Notes under the pieces: generated by a model
The model's database searches: none
The model's input: only the letters and a program-made list of their open reading frames with translations
Told to the model about the DNA's origin: nothing
NCBI GenBank assembly: GCA_029204225.1
Contig: CM055095.1
Span: 27,038,161 to 27,102,160, forward strand
Source: Diphasiastrum complanatum
Lineage: Eukaryota > Streptophyta > Lycopodiopsida > Lycopodiales > Lycopodiaceae
DNA length: 64,000 bases
Direction of reading: 5' to 3'
Program-made: the position numbers and the translations under genes
Shown: positions 57,701 to 64,000 of the stretch, piece by piece
Layout of the letters: every line of letters starts with the position of its first letter
How positions within the stretch are numbered: position 1 is the first letter of the stretch

Positions 57701-58745
57701 AGGACATTCAAAATCATTTGTAGTGTATATTGATTTCTTCACTCCATCATAAGGTGCAATAGAAGAGAAAGAGTCCTTGGAGCTACACATATGTGAAGAG
57801 GCTCCACTATCAATATACCATAGGCCGTCCTTCTTGAAAGGAGTAGATGAGAAACTAGAGACCATAAGAGATCCCTCTCCATCACTTGCAATAGTGTCTT
57901 CCTTCTCATTGGTAATATTGGCTTGCTTGAGTTGATTCTTCTTTTTGAAGCAATTGGTGGCATAATGACCTTTCTTGCCACAATAAAAGCACTTGATCTT
58001 CTTCTTCTTCTTGAGCTTGGATGATGAAGCATTAGAGGAATCATCTTCCTCCTCATCTTTGTCTTTGGATTTGACTTTGTCCTTGCTTGAGGATTGTTGA
58101 TGTTGGTTCTTGCTCCTCCCTTTGTGCTTATCCTTGGCAAAGAGAGCTTTGCCATCATTATGAGTGAGAAAAAGCTTGTCCATCCTCAAGAGCTTGTACT
58201 CTTGTCTTGATTCTTCTGAAATTAGCACACTTTGGAGAGCCTCCAAACTTGGTAGCTCCTCCTTAATGGCATAGGATTGGACAAGATTATCAAATTCACT
58301 TCTCAAGACATTGAGAATGACTTGAACTAGCTCATTTTGATTGATGGAATCACCAATACAAGCGAGCTCTCTATGAATATCTTTTACTCTCAAAACATAA
58401 CTAGATGCACTCTCATCACTCTTTTGGCTACTTTGAAAGATTTGATTCCTAAGAGTGAGAAGCCTAGAGGTATTCTTAGCCTCATAGATAGTCTTGAGAC
58501 AATCCCAAGCTTCTTTGGTTGTTGTACAAGTACGTATCTCCCTCAATATCTCATTAGAGACATTCATCTTAATGTAGTGGAGAGCCATCCTCTTGAAGAA
58601 CTTGTGGTTCTTCTTCAAGGCCAAGAACTATGTCCATCACGTCTTGAAGGATCAAGATGGACTCCATCCTCATTTTCCAAATTGAATAATTTGAAGTGGT
58701 CAATCTTTCACTTGGTTCCAACAAGGATGAACCCATTGAAGACAT
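54786..58745 (-). pseudogene. Copia-D gag-pol, frame-broken
   Basis: Start at 58745 (MSSMGSSLLEPSERLTTS). Break 1, near 58590-58625, is in gag, with a few residues lost. The 56885-58624 frame carries gag, zinc knuckle CFYCGKKGHYATNC, protease WYIDSGASSHMC and GAG-pre-integrase LWHRRLGHPN. Its integrase first Asp lies in HLDVH (Ser to Leu next to it). Break 2, near 57010-57030, falls just after GLRSDG. The 55845-56888 frame carries the linker and RT start (QLDVSNAFLNG). Break 3 is near 55860-55975, close to SLYGLKQAPRSWYS. The 55388-55975 frame holds YVDD (LLIYVDDIILCG). Break 4 is near 55390, before the 54786-55400 frame with RNase H motifs SDSDFASDK, SCEAEY and KCDNISA. The breaks rule out a single functional polyprotein. 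Confidence 0.9.
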
Positions 58746-59403
58746 TTGAAGTGAAGAAAACTCAAATGATGAACAATAAATGTTGTTACACACTTTCAAT
58801 AGGATCCAATAATTGAGTATTATCTCCTCCTATGAAAGATCTTACAACAATTTGTGAATTGATTCTCACTAGCTACTCAAATCTCTCTAAAACAAGATCT
58901 ATTTCACATCAAATGATGGAGTATAGGCAAAGTTAGGATCTAACACTCTTAGCACGTGTGAAATACACTAAGAAATCAAATTTGACTCAAATACAATGAT
59001 ATTGCATGAAACAAAATGGCTAAGATCTCAAAACAGTGCCTAGATCACATATAGATGAGATTGGCAAGCATACAACTGTGATTTTGGATCAACCAAGCAA
59101 TCTCTTGACCAAACCAAATGTGTCCACCCAGGTCTAGGTGCCCTACCTAACCCTCTTTAAAAGCTTATAACTTTTGATTGGCTCAACCAAATGGAATGAA
59201 ACTGAGTGCAACAGAAACTAGACAAAAATAGCTTCAAAACAAGCTTTCAAGCAAGATAAATGGATCAAACATGAGAGAGAACTTCCAAACTGAAATTGGA
59301 TGTTCCTCACACGTGTCTGAGCACCTGATTCCGTACAGTACCAGGTCAGACCCAATCAATGTCCTTTTTTCACTTAGATGGATCAAAATGCATGGTAACC
59401 TTA

Positions 59404-59420
59404 GGTAGGCTCTGATACCA
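59404..59420 (-). other. Copia-D primer-binding site
   Basis: Minus strand TGGTATCAGAGCCTACC directly after the LTR end; initiator-tRNA-Met type. The leader fills 58746-59403. Confidence 0.9.
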
Positions 59421-60157
59421 TGTTAAATTTCACACGTGTGGACTGTCCACTACATGTACTTGTGATCTCCTAAGGTGTGTAGATTCACCAAGATCAAGAC
59501 TAGATTGAGATTCAAGATCAATCTTGAATCCTATGGCAAAAACACACTACTACATGCATTCAATCACTTTCAACTCTCACTCACACGTGTGGGAAGTATT
59601 CAAAAAATAATCTAAGTAAAAACAAGCTGCTCTCCTTGGGTAGAGAGAGAAAATGCATCAAGAGCTCTCGGGTAGAGAGAGAAAGCTAGAAATCCAATAA
59701 TTCACAAAATCCATGAAATCACCAAATCAATTGACATCAAAATGAGGAGTACAATGATACTAGTAGGTCCATGAGCTACCACTATGCTTAACTATGATTG
59801 GACCACATTTTGTCACCTCTTGATCCTATTGGATCATTGATCTATGCACCTCTTAATTCTATTGGACTATATTCAAGCACACCTCAATTTCCTATTGGAC
59901 CTCACAAGGTTCCACCTCTATATCCTATTGGACCTCTTGGAATTCATCAAACAAAAACTTTACACTTGTCTACACTCTAATTAGCACGTGTTTAGCCTCT
60001 TACTCTATTTTGGCTCAATAGTGGCATTACAAGTGGAAATGCATAATTTGCCATCTATGCCAAATTTATTCCTATCAACATCCTACACCTAGATGCTTGA
60101 TGTAAAAAACATAAGACCCCTATATCTAACATAGATAATCTTTTTCAATTCTTCACA
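59421..60157 (-). repeat. Copia-D 5' LTR
   Basis: 737 bp, partner of 54031-54767. Its outer end is TGTGAAG on the minus strand (60157), flanked by the GTATC duplication. Confidence 0.95.
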
Positions 60158-60162
60158 GTATC
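60158..60162 (+). other. Copia-D target-site duplication, right copy
   Basis: GTATC, an exact copy of 54026-54030. Confidence 0.9.
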
Positions 60163-62151
60163 TACCTCACCTCTGCTTGACTCCTCACTCGACATCAACG
60201 GCTCTCCAATTACTAAATCAGATTTCCTCATATCAGCTCCTCCCCGCGATTCTTCTCCCCCCAGAATTCCAACACCTCCACCTCACCGCAATCACCTCTT
60301 CAAAAAACACAGTCTCCTCCTTTGACACCCCACTCACCTCCACCTACTTATCCCCCAAACCCCTCTTCTACACAATTTTTTGATCTTCTCTTTTACAACC
60401 CTATGCCTTATCCTAATTACCAATGCTCCTTCCCTGACATTGGCATATGGGAGCAATTACCACTGACTGCCCAAAAGATGGTTTGGTGGGTGAATGAACT
60501 TCAATACAACATCTATGGAATCTTGTTAGGTCAACAAGTAGTACGACAGGTCGATGATGGTGCCATCCTACAACTTCAGTAGGAAAATCAATGGTTGGTG
60601 GCTGAATCTGCTCAAAAACAACAATAGATCGATAACCTCACCACATACTATCAACAGCAGCAAGAGATGCTCAGCCACCTACATAGCCAACTCCAACTGA
60701 AAATCTCTCACATGCAAACCGTCATCGACAACATCAGAGCAAAACGAGACAAGGCTGTTGCAGATGCCCAAGCCACACGTTCCGCTATGAAGGAACAACT
60801 GGAAATGGTCGATTTCAATGATTTCGCACCACCAACTATTCTTGAGGGAACCCAAATTCCAATGGGAGCATATAAGCAGTTGGCCCAAAAGTTGAAAGCC
60901 ACGACGGAACAACACACCAAACTCCAACAATCATAACAATCATACATTGCTTCCATCGAGGCCCTCAACCAACACATAGCCACTTTGGAAGAACGATTGA
61001 AGGCGGCCGCTCAGTCCACACCTTCTGTCCATGCAGAGCATTCTCACTTTCATGACTTCGGGCATTACTTTGATGGTCCAAATGGTGGCGATGGGCCAGG
61101 ATTTCAGCAACCGCCAACAGATAATCAAGGCTCGACATTTCAAGGACCACAAGCTCAACCACCAACCAATCCTCAGGGCACCGATGGTACTGCCTCCCAG
61201 CACCAATTCACTTCTACTGCCTCTAATCCTATCGATACAACTAACCTTTCCTTTCCACGCCAACCCAAATCACAACGGATCACTACTTCTAACCCTTCAC
61301 CTCCCCTTTCTCCTGAACCAGACCCCCAACTTGAACATGTCTTAGCTGTTGAAGCTCTCACAATACGACAACAGATCTCTCCAACTGCACCAAACAAGGA
61401 GCAACTCATCTCCCAAGAGTTTGCATGAAAATACCAACCCAAGGAGTGCGGTGGGTACATCCTACCCAACCTGGATCATTGCAAGACTCACATGGAAGAG
61501 TTAAACTCATGGATCCACAACCTGCCTGGCGACACCAACTCTTCTTGCAAAGCAAAACATCCATGGAGTGATATCTCGAAGCCCCGACATACATGCTCAT
61601 CAACCCATATTATTACCCGGTGGCAAGTAGAGAACCATTTTCCACCACAAAGTGGAAAAACAAGATTTATTGGCCCAAGCTAACTGGTGTACATACCGGC
61701 AATCTCGTAGATGACATGATTACCAATTGCCGTGTCTTTCACCAGAAACAACATGGCAACCCGGATCGAAATGTGCTCTACTTTGCAAATAATTGTGGCC
61801 TGGTTGCTTTCTTGGCAGAACTCAATGGCTATTGGGATAGAGGCCTCCCACCAATTGCCATTGATATCAATAAGCCCTTGCAAATAGAAACAAATCACAT
61901 CGACGTGGCCCGCCTTTATTACCGTGCCGCCCTCACTTCCGCATATGGTGGAACTCTGGAAGATCCACGGCTTCTTGCAAGGCATGCTGCATTATTACAA
62001 AAAACTACCCTTCCTCAACAAATTGCATTGGCAAATGATGGAAGGCATTGGCAATAAAATCTATCAGATCCGCCAACAACAAACACACTTCCAGAAAGCT
62101 AAAAGATCCAGGATGAAAAGCTTCGATTGGTGTGGGACCACCGATCCAATC
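60158..62151 (+). pseudogene. Unit E coding region, second part: Pro-rich, coiled-coil, low-complexity
   Basis: Continues unit E after Copia-D. A Pro/Ser-rich stretch to about 60370 is followed by YPNYQCSFPDIGIWEQLPL (60400-60470) and then coiled coil with two TAG stops (60581, 60627) and one TAA (60934). Coiled-coil text includes SHLHSQLQLKISHMQTVIDN and KQLAQKLKATTEQHTKLQQ, ending LEERLKAAAQ near 61010. A His/Gly/Pro/Gln-rich tract (61040-61190) and a Ser/Pro-rich tract follow, to a stop at 61428. A further frame (61593-62057) is globular: KLTGVHTGNLVDDMITNC, NVLYFANNCGLVAFLAELNG, VARLYYRAALTSAYGG. No known domain was recognised. Like F-ORF it combines coiled coil and a globular end and sits immediately before a polypurine tract and LTR. 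Confidence 0.45.
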
Positions 62152-62159
62152 AGGAGGGG
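62152..62159 (+). other. Probable polypurine tract of unit E
   Basis: AGGAGGGG, then CATAA, immediately before TGTTAGCATC. Confidence 0.65.
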
Positions 62160-62164
62160 CATAA

Positions 62165-62690
62165 TGTTAGCATCTGTGCTAACACAAAAAAATAAATAAA
62201 AAAGAGAGAAATAAAACTCCGTGGCATGTGTTTTGTTAAGTCCACGTACGAGTGTCCCATGAGTAGAAGCTCAAAAAATAATAAAATAGCCTAGACGTAG
62301 ATTTAGAACTTAGACTTAGGAGACTTAAGATTAGAAATATTTTATCTGAAGTTTTCTTGAGTTAAGAAACTTTGAAGTTCTAAGTTAGAAGTTCTAGAAA
62401 GGCTAGAAATAGATTAGTCCCATAAGTTAGTGGATACTTATGGAAGACCCTCCTTGCCATAAAAGGAGAGGTATTTGTCTTGTAAATAACACTTTTGAGA
62501 TTAAGCTATCAAATTTTCTATTTTTTAGATTATCTCTCTATTTCATTTGTATTCCCTTGGGAAGGTGCATAGCTTGAGGGAAGGTGCTTGGGCCTTCTCT
62601 TGCCTCCTTCTTATTGATTTGTATTGTGACATGTATTTTGTTGATTGATTATTAGTTAGCCGCAATCTTCCATTCTAATTCCCTTTGGGT
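62165..62690 (+). repeat. Probable 3' LTR of unit E (right edge undetermined)
   Basis: It starts TGTTAGCATCTGTGCTAACA (62165-62184), a near-palindromic end often seen in gypsy-type LTRs, directly after a polypurine tract. It contains a TATA-like CCATAAAAGG near 62458. No partner LTR was found, and the coiled-coil fragment begins near 62700. Confidence 0.5.
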
Positions 62691-62700
62691 GTTAATCTAG

Positions 62701-62900
62701 GATTTAGTGACGAGTACCTTCAGGGCCTACTCAGAATTGATGACCTTATACAACAAATTCCATCTGTGCCTGCCTTCACCGGAGCCTTAGACCATCTCGA
62801 GTATCTGGAAGCAGTCACAAAGATTGACAAGCTCGAACAGGAGCTGACAGATCTCCAACAACAAATGGAAGATCAAAAAAATTACTTTTGCAGCAAGTGA
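62701..62900 (+). pseudogene. Fragment of the F-type coiled-coil ORF
   Basis: It encodes DEYLQGLLRIDDLIQQIPS, HLEYLEAVTKIDKLEQEL and LQQQMEDQK. This aligns without gaps to the 42250-42415 part of F-ORF (EYLQTLLHIDDLIQQLRA, HPEYLEVVAKVDKLAQEL, IRKQLEDHK). A dispersed copy of the same coding family, it ends in a stop at 62900. Confidence 0.75.
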
Positions 62901-64000
62901 AGTCACATGTCTTCATAAAGAGAGTAGATCAAATGGTTCTTGGTGAGGGAGATAGTCACAAGTCAAGAAGGAGAGAAGTATGTGAAGAGTTCAAAGTAGG
63001 ATGTACTTTGAATGATGTCATTGTGAATGATAGTGAGGAAGAACTATTATCATGTGAGTTATTACCTAAAACATTGAGTAGAAGTTCTTGTTTGAAAAGA
63101 GAGAATACTTCAATCATCCTTATGTTGAAGGTACTAATCATTTTTTTCATGGCTTCTAATGTTTTTGAGGTTTCTACTTCTTATGATGCAATCATTAAGA
63201 GGGAGTCTTATGAAGGAAAGAGAAATGGAAGATTGGTTCTTGGGGGATCCAAGGCATGGATCTAACATCTCTTCATCAACTCAAAGGATTCTATGATTGT
63301 GAATTGATCACTCATGATTGAGATGGCAAAAGGTTGGTTGGAGAAGACTACATGGAGCAAATCGAGATGCAATTTCTTCAAGGCAAGGAAAATCTCATTG
63401 GTGAGCTTATTGAGGTTTGTTATGGACTCAATAGGGCTGGATTTATTAGGTTTGATACTCATCTTCACCTACTCTACTTCATGTTGGATGGAAATTTTGG
63501 AATCTATCTTTTGATTTGTGATGGTGACATTGGTGACATTGTTCTCACTAACCTTTGTGGAAATTCGAGATCAAACATTGATGAGATCTTGTTGGATCTA
63601 GATCATATTTTTAGAGGGAGTATTTCCAGAGGTTCAGGTATGAAGATATTCATATCTTTGATATCTTTGATGATCAAGAGAAAGGTAAGCAAGTGGAAGC
63701 GAATCACTTTGCTTTACTCACAGGTTTTGGAGAAATTTCTTGTGTAGATGATGCTATGCAAGTGGATATTGGTTCTCATGATTTTCATGTTGGGAAAGCA
63801 AGTAATGGATCTGGAAAACAAATTTTGTTCAATGGCTTTGATGGTCAAGAGGTTAGTCTCAAAGGGCTTCAACAACGCAAAAGGAAAGGTGGCAATTTGG
63901 AGCTAGTCAAGACCATCAAAGGAGGGCTATTTGGCAAAGATGTTTTGGATCTGTTTTTGCAGCTTATTGAAGACTCAAGTAAGGTCAAAGGAGCAACAAG
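62901..64000 (+). other. Unclassified, partly open region to the window edge
   Basis: Three plus-strand frames may belong together: 62888-63265 (SHKSRRREVCEEFKVGC, NDSEEELLSCELLPK), 63334-63747 (YMEQIEMQFLQGKENLIGEL, DIGDIVLTNLCGN) and a stop-free frame from about 63614 running off the window (HFALLTGFGEISCVDD, LKGLQQRKRKGGNLEL). No domain was recognised. It may be part of a retroelement or an exon of a gene to the right. Confidence 0.3.

Larger units (their letters stand above)
54031..60157 (-). mobile_element. Copia-D: full-length, recently inserted but coding-defective copia element
   Basis: A 6127-bp minus-strand element with two 737-bp LTRs, primer-binding site, polypurine tract and a perfect 5-bp TSD, inserted in unit E. 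Six LTR differences were counted by eye, so it is young but older than Copia-I. The gag-pol has several frame breaks. Families C and D share strong protein similarity. Confidence 0.95.

Noticed and set aside
1-64000. CRISPR array, bacterial operons, rRNA or tRNA genes
   Set aside because: Direct repeats here are LTRs or short tandem duplications. No spaced short repeats, ribosomal motifs or complete tRNA folds were seen; tRNA-like matches are only the 12-17 base primer-binding sites.

Overview
This is nuclear DNA from a land plant with a large, repeat-rich genome. The evidence is a plant-type, intron-containing TMEM131-family gene, many nested Ty1/copia and Ty3/gypsy (chromovirus) LTR retrotransposons, and primer-binding sites of the usual plant initiator-tRNA-Met type (TGGTATCAGAGC). 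A gymnosperm or another large-genome vascular plant is plausible, but the sequence does not prove it. No bacterial, organellar or rRNA/tRNA genes were seen. Element names (Copia-1, A, B, C, D, G, I; Gypsy-F, H, J; unit E) are local labels.

Layout. 1-3.5 kb: 3' part of a decayed copia element (Copia-1) with its 3' LTR, inserted into an older reverse-strand copia RT fragment. 5.0-6.9 kb: relic of a LINE-like reverse transcriptase. 7.2-12.7 kb (minus strand): the only convincing cellular gene, a TMEM131-like single-pass membrane protein of at least two exons; its 5' end may reach 14.0 kb. 14-19 kb: AT-rich intergenic DNA with small tandem repeats, a GC-rich patch and one unrecognised coding remnant. 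19.1-27.0 kb: Copia-G (two LTR pieces plus a gag stub) enclosing a truncated minus-strand chromovirus (Gypsy-H). 27.1-33.3 kb: a chimera whose 5' part is Copia-A and whose 3' part is Copia-B, with a 1035-codon open pol frame. 33.3-35.4 kb: gypsy pol remnant (Gypsy-F), cut by Copia-C (35.4-41.06 kb), which carries internal inversions. 41.06-43.7 kb: a decayed coiled-coil ORF followed by a polypurine tract and a probable LTR, perhaps the 3' end of Gypsy-F. 45.1-46.0 kb: minus-strand chromovirus integrase/chromodomain fragment (J).

46.0-62.7 kb is a nested cluster. A host unit (E) has a TATA box, a start codon, a long decayed coiled-coil and Pro/Gln-rich coding region, a polypurine tract and a probable 3' LTR. 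It was hit twice by young copia elements. Copia-I (46596-52909) is structurally complete: 862-bp LTRs differing at 2 positions, TSD TCATG, and an uninterrupted 1326-codon gag-pol. Copia-D (54031-60157, minus) has 737-bp LTRs differing at 6 positions and TSD GTATC, but its gag-pol is broken. To the right lies another fragment of the coiled-coil ORF family seen at 42 kb, then unclassified, partly open DNA to the window edge.

The TMEM131-like gene would act in the secretory pathway. The rest is mobile-element biology. The most unusual features are the coiled-coil ORFs placed just upstream of LTRs (E, F and the 62.7-kb fragment) and a perfect 14-bp palindrome, TTCACACGTGTGAA, with close variants in the LTRs and leaders of several copia families.
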